Positions 21,828-32,712 of a stretch of DNA of 64,000 nucleotides are shown in pieces. Made by a program: the position numbers and the translations under genes. Location of the stretch: NCBI GenBank assembly GCA_002841495.1, contig PGZV01000016.1, forward strand, positions 91,202 to 155,201, given 5' to 3'. Under the pieces are notes generated by a model that had not been told where the DNA came from, searched no databases, and saw only the letters and a list, made by a program, of their open reading frames with translations. Within the stretch, counting starts at the first letter, position 1. Every line of letters starts with the position of its first letter. The DNA comes from Firmicutes bacterium HGW-Firmicutes-2 (GTDB lineage Bacteria > Bacillota > Clostridia > Lachnospirales > Vallitaleaceae).

Positions 21828-23664
21828 AGCATATACCTCCTTCAAAGCACATGGCGCCACAGTTGGTACAACCTTCCAAACAATTAACGGTGGTCTCCCC
21901 TTTACTAGCGAGCAAAAACTCATCATGTAAAAATGATTTATTTACACCGACATCAATAAAATCCCATGGAAGTATTTCTTCTAGTTCACGCGTTCTTTCA
22001 TTATAAAAAGCTGAATCCATACCCAAATCAGCAAAAGCTTCATTCCATAAGGCTACATCAAAATGTTCCGACCATGCATCATATCGAGCTCCTTTTTGAT
22101 AAACCTTTAATATAACTTCATTAAGCTTTCGATCACCACGTGCTAACACACCTTCTATTCGGCTGGTATCCGCATCATGGCTGTTGTATTTGATATTCTT
22201 CTTGTTGATGTTCCTATTAATCAGTTTGGATTTTTCTAAAAAAGCATCACTGCTTGCTTGTCCCATCCATTGGAAAGGTGTAAATGGTTTCGGTATAAAA
22301 AATGAAGTACTTAGAACAACCTGAAGTCTTTGCTTACGCATATCTCCAGGCATGGTAAACCACTGGTTCACAATATCTTGTCCGAGCTTAGCAATAGCTA
22401 AAACATCCTCTTCTGTCTCTGTCGGTAAGCCAAGCATAAAATACATCTTAACCCTATTCCAACCGCCCATAAAAGCCTCGTAGGCACCTTTAAGGATGTC
22501 TTCTTCGCTTATGTTCTTATTAATAACATCCCGCATTCTTTGAGAACCGGCCTCCGGTGCAAAGGTCAGACTGCTTTTTCGTACATCTTGTACCTTACTC
22601 ATCAATTCTATAGAAAAGTCGTCAATTCGAAGTGAGGGCAGGGACAAATTCACATGTGCCAGTTCTGGTGCTTCAATGAGATGAGAAGCTAAAGCATTCA
22701 AATGAGAATAATCACTGGAACTTAATGAGATTAGAGAAATTTCATCATGTCCGGTGTTCTTAACAATTTCTATAGCCTGTTCTTTTAACGCTTCTAAATC
22801 TTTCTCTCTTACTGGGCGGTAAATGATACCTGCTTGACAGAAACGGCAACCTCTAGCACAGCCTCTAAAGAGTTCAAGTACAACCCGGTCATGCACTGTT
22901 TGAATATATGGAACAATTGGCTTCATCGGGTATCTGGAACCTGTCATATCCATCATGATGACTTTTTTCACTTGAGGCCTAGCATTTGGATTATTGGGAA
23001 GAAAACTTTCTATGGTCCCATCTTCATTATAACTAACCTCATAAAAAGCAGGCACATAAATGCCTTCAAAGGTGGCGGCTATTTCAAGAAAAGCTTTTTT
23101 AGTACCACCACTTTCCTTGTGAAATTTATAAGCATCCATTAAAGCATCCAATTGAACTTCACCCTCTCCTATATAGAAGAAATCAATGAAGTCGCTAATA
23201 GGCTCAGGGTTATAGACACAAGGTCCTCCTGCACAAACAAGGGGATGGTCTTCTGTTCTGTCCTTGCTAAGTAAAGGTATTTGAGCCAGGTCCAGCACCC
23301 TTAAAATATTGGTATAGCACATTTCATATTGAATGGTAATCCCTATAAAGTCAAAAGTCTTTATAGGTTCTTGGCTCTCAAGGGCAAAAAGCGGAAGCTT
23401 CTCTTCTTCCATAATACGGTCTAAATCTACCCAAGGTGAAAATACACGTTCACACCAGAGATCATCTCGTTGGTTCAAAAGATTGTAAAGTATAGAAAGG
23501 CCTAAATGGCTCATTCCAATGTCATAAACATCCGGAAAACATAGGGCAAAGCGAATGGCTACTTCATTTTCATTCTTATAGATCGCATTAACCTCGTTAC
23601 CGATGTACCTTGCAGGCTTTTCTACTTGTAATAGAATCTTGTCTTCTAAAAACAATTTATTCAT
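21811..23664 (-). CDS. TIGR03960-family radical SAM protein with B12-binding-like domain
   Basis: 617 residues. N-terminal cobalamin-binding-like region, then a radical SAM core with the CxxxCxxC cluster ligand in RGCARGCRFCQAGIIYRP (near residue 260) and C-terminal Cys-rich tail CLEGCTNCGAMCFEGGICYA. Acts with the DUF2344 protein that overlaps its 3' end. Starts MNKLFLEDKILLQVEKP. Substrate unknown. Confidence 0.93.
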   Translation of the reverse strand: MNKLFLEDKILLQVEKPARYIGNEVNAIYKNENEVAIRFALCFPDVYDIGMSHLGLSILYNLLNQRDDLWCERVFSPWVDLDRIMEEEKLPLFALESQEPIKTFDFIGITIQYEMCYTNILRVLDLAQIPLLSKDRTEDHPLVCAGGPCVYNPEPISDFIDFFYIGEGEVQLDALMDAYKFHKESGGTKKAFLEIAATFEGIYVPAFYEVSYNEDGTIESFLPNNPNARPQVKKVIMMDMTGSRYPMKPIVPYIQTVHDRVVLELFRGCARGCRFCQAGIIYRPVREKDLEALKEQAIEIVKNTGHDEISLISLSSSDYSHLNALASHLIEAPELAHVNLSLPSLRIDDFSIELMSKVQDVRKSSLTFAPEAGSQRMRDVINKNISEEDILKGAYEAFMGGWNRVKMYFMLGLPTETEEDVLAIAKLGQDIVNQWFTMPGDMRKQRLQVVLSTSFFIPKPFTPFQWMGQASSDAFLEKSKLINRNINKKNIKYNSHDADTSRIEGVLARGDRKLNEVILKVYQKGARYDAWSEHFDVALWNEAFADLGMDSAFYNERTRELEEILPWDFIDVGVNKSFLHDEFLLASKGETTVNCLEGCTNCGAMCFEGGICYARKA

Positions 23665-23808
23665 AAAGTCTCCTTGTATTAAAAACTGCGTATGTAGCTA
23701 TTTTTGTCTTATAATCCTTAATCTTGATAAGCGATATCTACTTAAGGATTCTATCTCAACAGTAAATATTACATGATAATTATGAAATAGTCAAACACTG
23801 AATTTATA

Positions 23809-25590
23809 TTATCCAAGTAAGTTCATGTTCCACATCACAACACAAAAAGCTACACTGATGACAACATGACACCATAAAATGATATGAATACCTTTCTGTG
23901 TTGTATCAGGCTTGATTCTTAAAGCACTTAGTAAATCCAACAAGGTCGTTGTCACAATCATCCACCCTGCCATATGTATGTATTTTGCTAAAGCCAGCAT
24001 GTTAAAATTCATCATACTGTAAACGAGTAAAACAATCATACCAGCCAAAGAAACCAACTGGAAAAAGGATACTAGGCGTGCAACCCTGTAAATTGTAGAA
24101 CGATCTTTTCTCATAATAAAGGCCATCATACCATATATGAATGTTATAAGTATGAAGAGAATGCTTACACCGAAGGTGATGCCTTTATTTTCTAGACCAT
24201 TGATTCTTTCATAAGTTTGTGAGAAAGCTGTCGTCATGTAAGTCTCGCCATTTTTGCTAAAAAATTTCACTTTACCTATGGTTGTCTCATAGACATTATT
24301 GCCAAGATGCACCATTTTTTCATCGTTTAATGTAAACCCGTCTGATAAAGAACCGGAGACATCCACCATTTTCCCAGGTACAAAAAAACGTAATATTTTC
24401 TCCGGTGTTTTTTGACTTAGCCATAAATTAACATAACAACCACCTACATTATAGGTTGCTCCTCCTACTTCGCTTGGGACTTCCTGATCTCCGTACAATT
24501 GCCGTGTAACTTCTTTACTGATCCCGTCAATGGTCTTTGAAGGTACATATGTATTAAAAGAATAGAAGATGCCGGTTTTTTTCTCCGGGTACAATAGAAT
24601 TCTTGAGTAAAAATGAAGGGTCTCTCCCTTTTTGTCAAAGTATAAATGACCATTTTGCTCTTTTCTGTTCCAGACATAACCAATGCCTTCAAATTCATCC
24701 GCCATGGAGAACTGTTGCTCTAGAAGCTCTGCTTTATGCGTCTGACTCAAAATACGATTAGAAGGTTCGAGCAACCACTGAATATATCTTGCCATATCAT
24801 CTGCCGTACTGACTGCAGAGCCTTCGGGATAAATGTTCATAAACATGTCCATTGTAACTTGACCATTTGGTAAATAGGCTTGCGAAACTCTGACTGTATC
24901 ATGCATGTGAGCAAAAGTAGTATGATCCATTTCTAAAGGCTTAAAGATTCTTTCATAACAAAAGTCAGCAAAATCAGTCCCCGTTGACCTTTCAATAACA
25001 TAGGCAGCAAGGCCAATCCCATAATTAGAGTAGGAGGCTATTTCACCGGGTCTATAGATCTGTTCTGGTCTGTATTTAACAATCGTTTCTGAAAGTGGCT
25101 CTGTATCACTGATGTTTTTAACCGCCATGCCTGTGACAATTTCTTCAAAACCGCTCGTATGGGTCAAGAGATGGTGCATTGTAACAGGATATTTTAATGG
25201 TTTGAAAGCTTGATTTCCTTCAAGGTATAAAGATATATCTTGGTCCATATCAATATAGCCTTCTTCCACTGCGATCAGTGCTGCCACAGCAACAAAAGTC
25301 TTCGATATGGATCCGATTCTAAAACCAACATCCTTCCCATTAGATTCAATATCATGTTCTACATCAGCAAATCCATACCCTTTTGAAAGTACTTTCTCAC
25401 CATCCACTACCATAGTGGCAACGGCACCTACAGACTTTCCTTCGTTAATAATCGTATTTATTTGCTGATCCATCTGTTCGGATAATTGTACAGTATCAGA
25501 ATCACCTAATTGACCCCCATAAGCTGTTGTTGTCAAACTCATGAGTATAAAATACGCTACCACCACTAAATACATCATTTTTCTTTTCAT
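23809..25590 (-). CDS. Secreted beta-lactamase-family serine hydrolase with C-terminal membrane domain
   Basis: 593 residues. Signal peptide (MKRKMMYLVVVAYFILMS) then a class C beta-lactamase/penicillin-binding-like domain: nucleophile SISK (S94-x-x-K97), YSNYG as the YxN motif, and HLLTHTSGF. Four hydrophobic helices follow from about residue 475 to 590. Such proteins act as esterases, D-amino peptidases or cell-wall hydrolases, and the C-terminal helices anchor it in the membrane. It lies 240 bp from the two-component system, with which it may be regulated. Confidence 0.88.
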   Translation of the reverse strand: MKRKMMYLVVVAYFILMSLTTTAYGGQLGDSDTVQLSEQMDQQINTIINEGKSVGAVATMVVDGEKVLSKGYGFADVEHDIESNGKDVGFRIGSISKTFVAVAALIAVEEGYIDMDQDISLYLEGNQAFKPLKYPVTMHHLLTHTSGFEEIVTGMAVKNISDTEPLSETIVKYRPEQIYRPGEIASYSNYGIGLAAYVIERSTGTDFADFCYERIFKPLEMDHTTFAHMHDTVRVSQAYLPNGQVTMDMFMNIYPEGSAVSTADDMARYIQWLLEPSNRILSQTHKAELLEQQFSMADEFEGIGYVWNRKEQNGHLYFDKKGETLHFYSRILLYPEKKTGIFYSFNTYVPSKTIDGISKEVTRQLYGDQEVPSEVGGATYNVGGCYVNLWLSQKTPEKILRFFVPGKMVDVSGSLSDGFTLNDEKMVHLGNNVYETTIGKVKFFSKNGETYMTTAFSQTYERINGLENKGITFGVSILFILITFIYGMMAFIMRKDRSTIYRVARLVSFFQLVSLAGMIVLLVYSMMNFNMLALAKYIHMAGWMIVTTTLLDLLSALRIKPDTTQKGIHIILWCHVVISVAFCVVMWNMNLLG

Positions 25591-25683
25591 TTTAACACTC
25601 CTTCATTTCAGTATGAATACCATTATAGTACTCGTACCTATAAAGAAGCTTACGCCAATCTTAAATCTACCTTAAACAGACTA

Positions 25684-25737
25684 TATGTGAATTAGTGAAA
25701 CTTAGTTTTTACCCTACAACCATGATGGTTTAGGTGT
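25684..25737 (-). repeat. Repeat copy downstream of the histidine kinase gene
   Basis: A 54-bp segment nearly identical to 25807-25861 (one base missing), in the same orientation. This copy forms its own hairpin around CCATGATGG with the bases that follow it. Confidence 0.75.
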
Positions 25738-25806
25738 TAAAACTATATAGTTGAACTTTTACATACAATATATAGTTATGAATGCATCAACGTAATCTAT
25801 ATATTT

Positions 25807-25861
25807 TATGTGAATTAGTGAAACTTAGTTTTTACCCTACAACCATCGATGGTTTAGGTGT
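25807..25861 (-). repeat. Repeat copy covering the 3' end of the histidine kinase gene
   Basis: 55 bp, direct repeat of 25684-25737 at a 123-bp offset. It supplies the last ten or so codons of the kinase (ending PSMVVG) and the stop. A 31-bp part is shared with the palindrome upstream of obgE. Confidence 0.75.
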
Positions 25862-27250
25862 CGTTTTCGGCAAAGCTATACTGAAGATACTGCCAATATG
25901 ATGCTTAGATTCCATTGTTATGGTACCGTTATGAAGTTGAATGATTTTCATTGTAATGGCTAGACCTAGGCCACTACCCTCCACACCTGATTGTCTAGAT
26001 GCATCTACTTTAACAAAAGGTTTGAAAATATCTTCTTGTAAATCATCCGGGATGCCAATACCATTGTCAGAAATTAGTAAATATGCATTTTCCTCGTCCT
26101 CTTTTAGTTCAATATGTATTTTCGTGCCTTTATCGTTGTATTTCAATGCATTATTAATTAAGTTGTCGATTGCACGTTCTATCTCGTTGGTATCCAGTGG
26201 AACTTTAATTGCATGTGTCGGTATATCAAATTCATAATCAAAACCTTCAAAGATAAAATCATCCATATATTCAGCCAACTTGACTCTTAAAAATTCTGAA
26301 AAATCAACTGGCTCAAGATTAAGCTTAAAGTCAGGGCTGTCCAATTTGGTAAGTTCAAAAAGACCGGTTAATAAAGCACTAGCACGGTATGCATTGCGCC
26401 TAATCATCACCAAATATTGCCTGCTATCTTCACTAGGATGTTCAATACAATATTCTGTATAACCTGTGATGACCGCCAATGGGTTTTTTAGGTCATGGGC
26501 AATATCCAAAATCAATTGTTTTCTTAAGTGCTCTGATTTTTTCCTAAGCGCCATCTCGATTTCTATGGTCTCTGCCATTCTATTGAAAGCTTGCTCAAGA
26601 TCACCAAATTCATGTTTCAGATTTAATGATACCCTGGCCTCATAACGACCTTCTTTTATTAGATTGACACTTTTCTGAAGTTTCTCCATAGGTATTGAAA
26701 AGCTCCGCGCCATAATTTTAGAATAGATCTGACTGCTGGATGCTAGTAACAATAGATACACAGTTATCCCAAGAATAATCGTACCAACTACGATTACCGT
26801 ATCTGAAGACGCATAGTTGCTATTATGGGTCATAGCAAAATCAAATCTTAAAGAAGTAGGAAAAGTTATGATCAACCAGAATTTTTCCTTTTCATTGTAG
26901 GCGATGCTATAGCTGTACTCTCGTGATATGGCTTGGGATGAGGTTAAGAAATGGGTAAATTCAGATACTGTGAGTTGTGCTCTAGGGAAATTATTAATAC
27001 CTTCTGTAAAAATGATCTTGTAATCCTCATCTATAATCTGTACACCACCATTATGATAGATGACATCCTGAACCTGAATATCCCTGTAATCATCCTTCAT
27101 CATCGATGTGGCATCATATTGGTTTTTCACAAGCGTGTCTTCAATAAATCCGGATACAACACTCAGTAATATCAGTGCCAAAATGGCAATGATAGACGTT
27201 ATAAAAAATACAAGTATATAGTTAACCAGAAACCGTGTTTTCATTTTCAT
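25832..27250 (-). CDS. Sensor histidine kinase
   Basis: 472 residues. Two membrane helices (about 9-33 and 150-172) enclose an extracytoplasmic sensor region; a HAMP linker (about 173-225) joins to HisKA, with His252 in DIAHDLKNPLAVITGY, and HATPase (DNLINNALKYNDKG, DNGIGIP, GSGLGLAI). It pairs with the OmpR-type regulator 10 bp upstream. Signal unknown; the nearby serine hydrolase hints at the cell envelope. The last codons come from a palindromic repeat that is duplicated further downstream. Confidence 0.95.
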   Translation of the reverse strand: MKMKTRFLVNYILVFFITSIIAILALILLSVVSGFIEDTLVKNQYDATSMMKDDYRDIQVQDVIYHNGGVQIIDEDYKIIFTEGINNFPRAQLTVSEFTHFLTSSQAISREYSYSIAYNEKEKFWLIITFPTSLRFDFAMTHNSNYASSDTVIVVGTIILGITVYLLLLASSSQIYSKIMARSFSIPMEKLQKSVNLIKEGRYEARVSLNLKHEFGDLEQAFNRMAETIEIEMALRKKSEHLRKQLILDIAHDLKNPLAVITGYTEYCIEHPSEDSRQYLVMIRRNAYRASALLTGLFELTKLDSPDFKLNLEPVDFSEFLRVKLAEYMDDFIFEGFDYEFDIPTHAIKVPLDTNEIERAIDNLINNALKYNDKGTKIHIELKEDEENAYLLISDNGIGIPDDLQEDIFKPFVKVDASRQSGVEGSGLGLAITMKIIQLHNGTITMESKHHIGSIFSIALPKTTPKPSMVVG

Positions 27251-27260
27251 AAGTTTACTC

Positions 27261-27938
27261 CTATGCTTTGCTTAATTTATACCCTATACCTTTTATAGTG
27301 ATGATAACAACAGGTTTTTTGGGATCCGTTTCTATTTTTTGTCTTAAATGACTAATGTGTACCATAATTGTATTATCATCATATAAATATTCTTCTTCCC
27401 AAACAGCTGTATAAATTTGCTTTTTGGTAAAAACACGTCCCGGATTTTCCATTAAGAATTTAAGAATCAAAAATTCCTTAGCACTTAAATCAATCGTCAT
27501 ATCGTTCTTATAAAGTACACACGATACCAAGTCCAATGTTAAATCTCCAATAATAATAGATCTTTCATTAATAGGCATGGAATTGTTTTTCTTAACACGA
27601 ACGCCTATTCGAGCCATCAGTTCGGCCATACTAAAAGGTTTAACCAAATAATCATCCGCGCCAAGACCAAAACCTAAAACCTTGTCCATGTCATCTCCCC
27701 TAGAGGTAAGCATAATTATTGGAAGATCACTTTTCTCACGAATCCGCCTTAATAGGTTAAATCCGTCCAGTACCGGCATCATGACATCAAAAAGACCGAT
27801 ATCAATAGAGTGATGTTCAAAAATGTCCAAAGCTTCTTTTCCGTTCTTGGCGACACGAACATGATGACCTTCATTTTCTAGATTCAGCTTAAGCAGCTCT
27901 CTTAAATCTTTTTCATCTTCTGCCACCAATATGTTCAT
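27261..27938 (-). CDS. OmpR-family response regulator
   Basis: 225 residues from MNILVAEDEKDLRELL; GGAGG precedes this ATG, while an upstream extension lacks one. Receiver domain with phospho-acceptor Asp51 in IGLFDVMMP and switch Lys in DDYLVKPF; C-terminal winged-helix DNA-binding domain (KEFLILKFLMENPGRVFTKKQI, HISHLRQKIE). Partner of the histidine kinase downstream. Confidence 0.96.
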   Translation of the reverse strand: MNILVAEDEKDLRELLKLNLENEGHHVRVAKNGKEALDIFEHHSIDIGLFDVMMPVLDGFNLLRRIREKSDLPIIMLTSRGDDMDKVLGFGLGADDYLVKPFSMAELMARIGVRVKKNNSMPINERSIIIGDLTLDLVSCVLYKNDMTIDLSAKEFLILKFLMENPGRVFTKKQIYTAVWEEEYLYDDNTIMVHISHLRQKIETDPKKPVVIITIKGIGYKLSKA

Positions 27939-28190
27939 AAGAACCTCCAATATAAAAACCACATACTATAACTTTTTATGATATATTATTATAACATATT
28001 CCTTATAAAGCATGAACCCCAATACAATAGGACATATCTAATTTAAAGTACATCCAAATACATTTCAGCCTTGATGAACAACGGCAATTGTGATATAACT
28101 ATAGCTAGAGTCTTTTTAATTCTAAAACCGATAGTATGATTAAGGGTCAAAACCATATGATACAATAATAAATATATCAGGAGGCTATAC

Positions 28191-29417
28191 ATGAAAAGTG
28201 CATACGATGTTTTGCTTGAGAGAGGCTTTATTGCTCAAGCTACCCACGAAGAAGAAATAAAAGAACTATTATCGAAGGAAAAAATAAGCTTTTATATAGG
28301 TTTTGATGCAACGGCTAATAGCTTGACTGCCGGACATTTCTTGACCATTATGGCAATGGCGCATATGCAACGTGCCGGTCATAGACCTATAGCACTTATT
28401 GGTGGTGGCACCACCCGCATTGGTGATCCTTCCGGAAAAAGCGATATGCGACAGATGCTTACTTCTGAACAAATCGATGGCAATGCAGCTAATTTTAAGG
28501 TTCAGCTTTCTAATCTCATTGATTTTTCTGATGGAAAAGCCATCATGGTCGACAATGCAGACTGGCTGCTCAAATTAAACTATGTCGATTTTATTCGTGA
28601 AATCGGTGTTCATTTTTCTGTGAATCGTATGCTGACAGCAGAATGTTACAAATCCAGACTTGAAAAAGGTCTATCCTTTTTGGAATTTAACTATATGCTC
28701 CTTCAATCTTATGATTTTCTTGAACTGAACCAACGTTATGGTTGTGTGATGCAAATGGGTGGAAACGATCAATGGTCCAATATTCTAGGTGGTGTTGAAC
28801 TTATTCGTCGTAAAGAACAAAAACCCGCATTTGGTCTCACCTTTAATCTACTAACAACCAGTGAAGGTGTCAAAATGGGTAAAACCGAAAAAGGTGCACT
28901 TTGGTTGGATAAAGAACGTACTTCTCCATATGAATTTTTCCAGTACTGGCGTAACATAGAAGATGTTAAAGTCAAAGAATGCCTAGCTCTACTAACATTC
29001 TTACCTATGGAAGAAGTCAATCGTCTTGGCGCTTTAGAAGGTGCGGAGATTAATCAAGCAAAAGAAGTCCTTGCTTATGAGATTACAGCCCTTATTCATG
29101 GCGAAGAAGAAGCGAAAAAAGCGTTAGAAGCTACTAAAGCCCTATTTGGTAGTGGTGCGAAACTAGACAATGTACCACAAACACAGATGGATATCAGCTT
29201 GTTTGAAGCAGGCATGAATTTACTGGATCTCCTACTGAATGCCAAACTCATTCCAAGTAAATCTGAAGGTAGAAGAAATGTTCAACAAGGCGGCGTTCGT
29301 ATTAATGACGTACAAATAACAGATGTGGAACATCTGATTACAAAAGATGATTTTAATGATGATGGTGAATTAATGATCCGAAAAGGCAAAAAAGTCCACC
29401 ATATGATAAAAATCTAG
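28191..29417 (+). CDS. tyrS: Tyrosyl-tRNA synthetase
   Basis: 408 residues. Class I motifs: the HIGH-like AGHFLT, the tyrosine-binding [14 protein letters not shown] strand, and KMGKTEKG in place of KMSKS. A C-terminal S4 RNA-binding domain ([13 protein letters not shown]) is present. AGGAGG precedes the ATG. The 228-bp leader shows no clear T-box specifier or T-box motif, unusual for Firmicutes tyrS. Ends in a strong terminator. Confidence 0.97.
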   Translation: MKSAYDVLLERGFIAQATHEEEIKELLSKEKISFYIGFDATANSLTAGHFLTIMAMAHMQRAGHRPIALIGGGTTRIGDPSGKSDMRQMLTSEQIDGNAANFKVQLSNLIDFSDGKAIMVDNADWLLKLNYVDFIREIGVHFSVNRMLTAECYKSRLEKGLSFLEFNYMLLQSYDFLELNQRYGCVMQMGGNDQWSNILGGVELIRRKEQKPAFGLTFNLLTTSEGVKMGKTEKGALWLDKERTSPYEFFQYWRNIEDVKVKECLALLTFLPMEEVNRLGALEGAEINQAKEVLAYEITALIHGEEEAKKALEATKALFGSGAKLDNVPQTQMDISLFEAGMNLLDLLLNAKLIPSKSEGRRNVQQGGVRINDVQITDVEHLITKDDFNDDGELMIRKGKKVHHMIKI

Positions 29418-29434
29418 ATTTTTCATATGGTTCA

Positions 29435-29486
29435 TATAATAAAAGAGGTATAAACCCGATTGGGCTTATACCTCTTTTATTATATA
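29435..29486. terminator. Strong bidirectional terminator between tyrS and pepD
   Basis: AATAAAAGAGGTATAA-ACCC pairs with GGGC-TTATACCTCTTTTATT. The A-run and T-run flank the stem on both sides, so both convergent genes end here. Confidence 0.9.
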
Positions 29487-29533
29487 TTGGATTCAATTAA
29501 TTCTTTTCAATCATAGTCACGCATCACGATTAT

Positions 29534-31003
29534 TTATTGTAACGTTTTTAGTAAAGCTTTCAAGAATTCCCAAGTTCTCATTGTGGATTCTATGTGAAGG
29601 CGTTCATTAGGTGAATGGACTTCTTCCATATCCGGTCCGAAAGATATCGCATCTAGATGGGGCAATTTTTCTAAAAAAGCACCCGGTTCCAAGCCAGCAT
29701 GAATGGCTTTAACAAGCGGTTTTTTATTATACATACCCTCGTAAACAAGAGCTGCTTGATCTAACAATCTAGAATCCGGTTTGAATTCCCACTCAGGGTA
29801 ATCCGCAGTAGGTGTCAATGTAGCACCGATTTGTTTAGCAAACCACTCCAGTTGTGTCGTCATATGGTATTTTAGAGACCTAATGTTGCTTCTGATTGCA
29901 AACAACATAACGACTTCATCCCCTTCAACGGCACATTTTCCTAGATTAAGGGAGCTTTCAACCATACCTTCAAGTTCCGCACTCATTGTCTGAATACCTT
30001 TAGGGACGTTAATAAGTGTATAGATTAACTGGTCTGTTGTTTTTCTTGAAAAGACTTTTAAGTTCCTGTTATACTCTAAAGGCTTAACTTCAACAGTCAA
30101 ATCCGGTTCAATTGTACGATTTTCTTTCTTAATTTGAGCTATGACTTCTTCATAAAGTATTTCAAAACTTGAATGATCCAAGCTTTCATATACAATTATA
30201 ACCTTTGCTTCTCTTGGTATAACATTATCTTTTGAGCCGCCCACAAAATCAACAATTCTAAAAGAGCAACTTTTTCGTAGGTGGCTTAAGATACGTCCCA
30301 TCAGATGGTCTGCATTGGCCCTATTTTTGTCAATATCTACGCCGGAATGGCCACCTTTTAGATTTTTTATTTCTATGATTTGAACCCTTGCTTCGTCAAA
30401 AACCTTGACAGTATGACTGATGGGTAGTCTTAAAGTGGCTTTTAGACCCCCTGCACAACCGACGGTCAATTCTCCTTCTTCTTCCGAGTCCAGATTAATG
30501 AAATAGGATCCTTTTAATAGACTTTTGTCCATTTTTAGAGCACCTGTCAAACCTACCTCTTCATCTGTTGTCATAACCACTTCAAGAGGTGGATGGGAGA
30601 TATCTTCTGCATCTAATAGAGCCATAGCGTAGGCAATGGCAATGCCATTATCAGCACCAAGTGTGGTGCCATTCGCTGTTAGCCATGCACCTTCAACAAC
30701 AAGGTCAATCGGATCTTTCTCAAAGTCATGATCTGTTCCCTCGTTTTGTTCGCATACCATATCCAAATGCCCTTGAATAATAGTAATCGGTGCGTCTTCG
30801 TACCCTACTGTACCAGGTTTTTTTATGATCACATTAAGGTATTCATCTTGAATCACTTCCAAATTTCTTTCTTTTGCAAACGCAACCATGTAATCACTGA
30901 GCTGTTTTTCATGACCTGAACGTCTGGGTATCTGACTGATGGCTTCAAAATATTGAAATACTTTTTTGGGTTCAAGATTTTCTAGTTTATTTGTCATATT
31001 CAC
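29534..31003 (-). CDS. pepD: Aminoacyl-histidine dipeptidase (M20 family)
   Basis: 489 residues. Metal-site motifs of peptidase M20C are visible: IQGHLDMVCEQ (His and Asp), LGADNGIAIAYAMAL (second Asp), TTDEEVGLTGAL (catalytic and metal Glu), and a C-terminal HAGLEPGAF. The protein cleaves dipeptides such as carnosine and Xaa-His in the cytoplasm with two zinc ions. Complete and of normal length. Confidence 0.95.
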   Translation of the reverse strand: MNMTNKLENLEPKKVFQYFEAISQIPRRSGHEKQLSDYMVAFAKERNLEVIQDEYLNVIIKKPGTVGYEDAPITIIQGHLDMVCEQNEGTDHDFEKDPIDLVVEGAWLTANGTTLGADNGIAIAYAMALLDAEDISHPPLEVVMTTDEEVGLTGALKMDKSLLKGSYFINLDSEEEGELTVGCAGGLKATLRLPISHTVKVFDEARVQIIEIKNLKGGHSGVDIDKNRANADHLMGRILSHLRKSCSFRIVDFVGGSKDNVIPREAKVIIVYESLDHSSFEILYEEVIAQIKKENRTIEPDLTVEVKPLEYNRNLKVFSRKTTDQLIYTLINVPKGIQTMSAELEGMVESSLNLGKCAVEGDEVVMLFAIRSNIRSLKYHMTTQLEWFAKQIGATLTPTADYPEWEFKPDSRLLDQAALVYEGMYNKKPLVKAIHAGLEPGAFLEKLPHLDAISFGPDMEEVHSPNERLHIESTMRTWEFLKALLKTLQ

Positions 31004-31032
31004 ACACCTTTCTATATACTAAGTTTAATACA

Positions 31033-32391
31033 CTAATTTTTAAAGCTATGAATCGGAGCCGGTATTTTACCACCTCGATTAATGAATTTTGAACAATCAA
31101 AATTATTCACCGGCATGATAGGTGCATACCCAAGTAAACCGCCAAATTCCACAATATCACCCACATCTTTGCCTATTACCGGAATGATTCGTACCGCTGT
31201 CGTTTTTTGGTTAATCATACCAATGGCCATTTCATCTGCTATGATACCGGCAATCGTGGTTGCTTTTGTGGATCCCGGTATGGCAATCATATCCAAACCA
31301 ACTGAGCAAACACATGTCATGGCTTCTAATTTTTCAATAGTAAGGGCACCGACTTTTACAGCATTAATCATACCTTGGTCCTCACTTACAGGTATAAAAG
31401 CACCACTTAAACCACCTACATTAGAGGATGCCATAGCACCACCTTTTTTCACGGAGTCATTTAACATAGCAAGTGCTGCCGTTGTTCCAGGTGCACCTAC
31501 ATATTCCAGTCCCATTTCACATAAAATATCGGCAATACTGTCCCCAATTGCAGGTGTAGGCGCTAGCGATAGGTCGATAATGCCAAAAGGCACATTCAAC
31601 CTTCTAGCAGCTTCCTTAGCCACCATTTGCCCGACTCTGGTAATCTTAAAAGCTACTTTTTTTATGGTTTCGCTTAAGACTTCCAAGCTTTCACCACGAC
31701 ATTTTTCCACTGCCCTAAGAACAACACCAGGGCCACTGACACCTACATTGATAACAACATCTGCCTCTGTGACTCCATGAAAAGCACCTGCCATAAAAGG
31801 GTTGTCATCAGGTGCATTGGTAAATACTACAAATTTTGCACATCCTATAGAATCTGCGTCTTTTGTTGCTTCTGCTGTTTCTAAGATAATTTCTCCGATT
31901 AGTTTGACAGCATCCATATTAACACCTGAGCGTGTTGATCCTACGTTGACTGAACTACAAACATGCTTGGTGGACGCTAAAGCATCAGGGATGGAACGGA
32001 TCAGCATTTCATCACTTGGCGTCATACCTTTACTGACCAGTGCAGAAAAGCCTCCAATAAAATTCACACCGACAGTTTCTGCCGCTCTGTCGAGTGTCTT
32101 GGCAATACTGACATAATCTTTTGTTTTACAGCTGCTGGCTGCTAGTGCAATAGGTGTAACGGATATCCTTTTGTTGACAATCGGAACCCCATACTCTTTG
32201 GATATGCTTTCACCCACTTTTACCAGATCTTTAGCATAGGTGGTGATCTTATTATAGATTTTTTCATTAAAGGCGTTGACATCTTCATCGGCGCAATCCA
32301 TTAGATTAATCCCCATCGTAATAGTTCTTACATCCAGATTTTCCGATTCTATCATATCTTTGGTTTCATATACTTCAAAAAAATTAATCAT
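31033..32391 (-). CDS. PFL family protein (DUF711)
   Basis: 452 residues matching the conserved DUF711 family: [18 protein letters not shown] at the start, glycine-rich [15 protein letters not shown] and [15 protein letters not shown], and [26 protein letters not shown] at the end. These proteins sit next to an ACT-domain gene in many Firmicutes, as here. They have a pyruvate-formate-lyase-like fold, but their reaction is not known. Confidence 0.92.
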   Translation of the reverse strand: MINFFEVYETKDMIESENLDVRTITMGINLMDCADEDVNAFNEKIYNKITTYAKDLVKVGESISKEYGVPIVNKRISVTPIALAASSCKTKDYVSIAKTLDRAAETVGVNFIGGFSALVSKGMTPSDEMLIRSIPDALASTKHVCSSVNVGSTRSGVNMDAVKLIGEIILETAEATKDADSIGCAKFVVFTNAPDDNPFMAGAFHGVTEADVVINVGVSGPGVVLRAVEKCRGESLEVLSETIKKVAFKITRVGQMVAKEAARRLNVPFGIIDLSLAPTPAIGDSIADILCEMGLEYVGAPGTTAALAMLNDSVKKGGAMASSNVGGLSGAFIPVSEDQGMINAVKVGALTIEKLEAMTCVCSVGLDMIAIPGSTKATTIAGIIADEMAIGMINQKTTAVRIIPVIGKDVGDIVEFGGLLGYAPIMPVNNFDCSKFINRGGKIPAPIHSFKN

Positions 32392-32399
32392 ATCTTCAC

Positions 32400-32672
32400 C
32401 TATATTCTATGCATTTCATTAAATATATCTTCAAGTTGCAATTTGATAATGACGCCTATGGATTCACCTAATTTTGCTAGATTGTCTACATGTTCTTCTA
32501 TAGATTCCATATTACTAGTCAAATCAACAATCATCATCATATTAAAATAATCCTCTACGATGGTTTGTGAAATATCCAAAATATTAATGTTGTGGTCTGC
32601 AAGATAGGTACACGTTTTTGCAATAATACCTACTGTATCCTTACCAATTACTGTTATTATACCCTTTTTCAT
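32400..32672 (-). CDS. ACT domain-containing protein (UPF0237)
   Basis: 90 residues, a single ACT domain: [21 protein letters not shown] and [21 protein letters not shown] domains bind amino acids or similar ligands. It lies 8 bp before the PFL-family gene, so the two are almost certainly one operon and the ACT protein may regulate its partner. Confidence 0.95.
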   Translation of the reverse strand: MKKGIITVIGKDTVGIIAKTCTYLADHNINILDISQTIVEDYFNMMMIVDLTSNMESIEEHVDNLAKLGESIGVIIKLQLEDIFNEMHRI

Positions 32673-32712
32673 GTTAATCCTCCTGTATATTGTATTTTTT
32701 GTTTTTGATTGA

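Noticed and set aside
31082..31780. A 232-codon frame antisense to the PFL-family gene
   Set aside because: It is the shadow of a strongly conserved gene, with Pro/Thr/Ser-rich composition typical of antisense frames.
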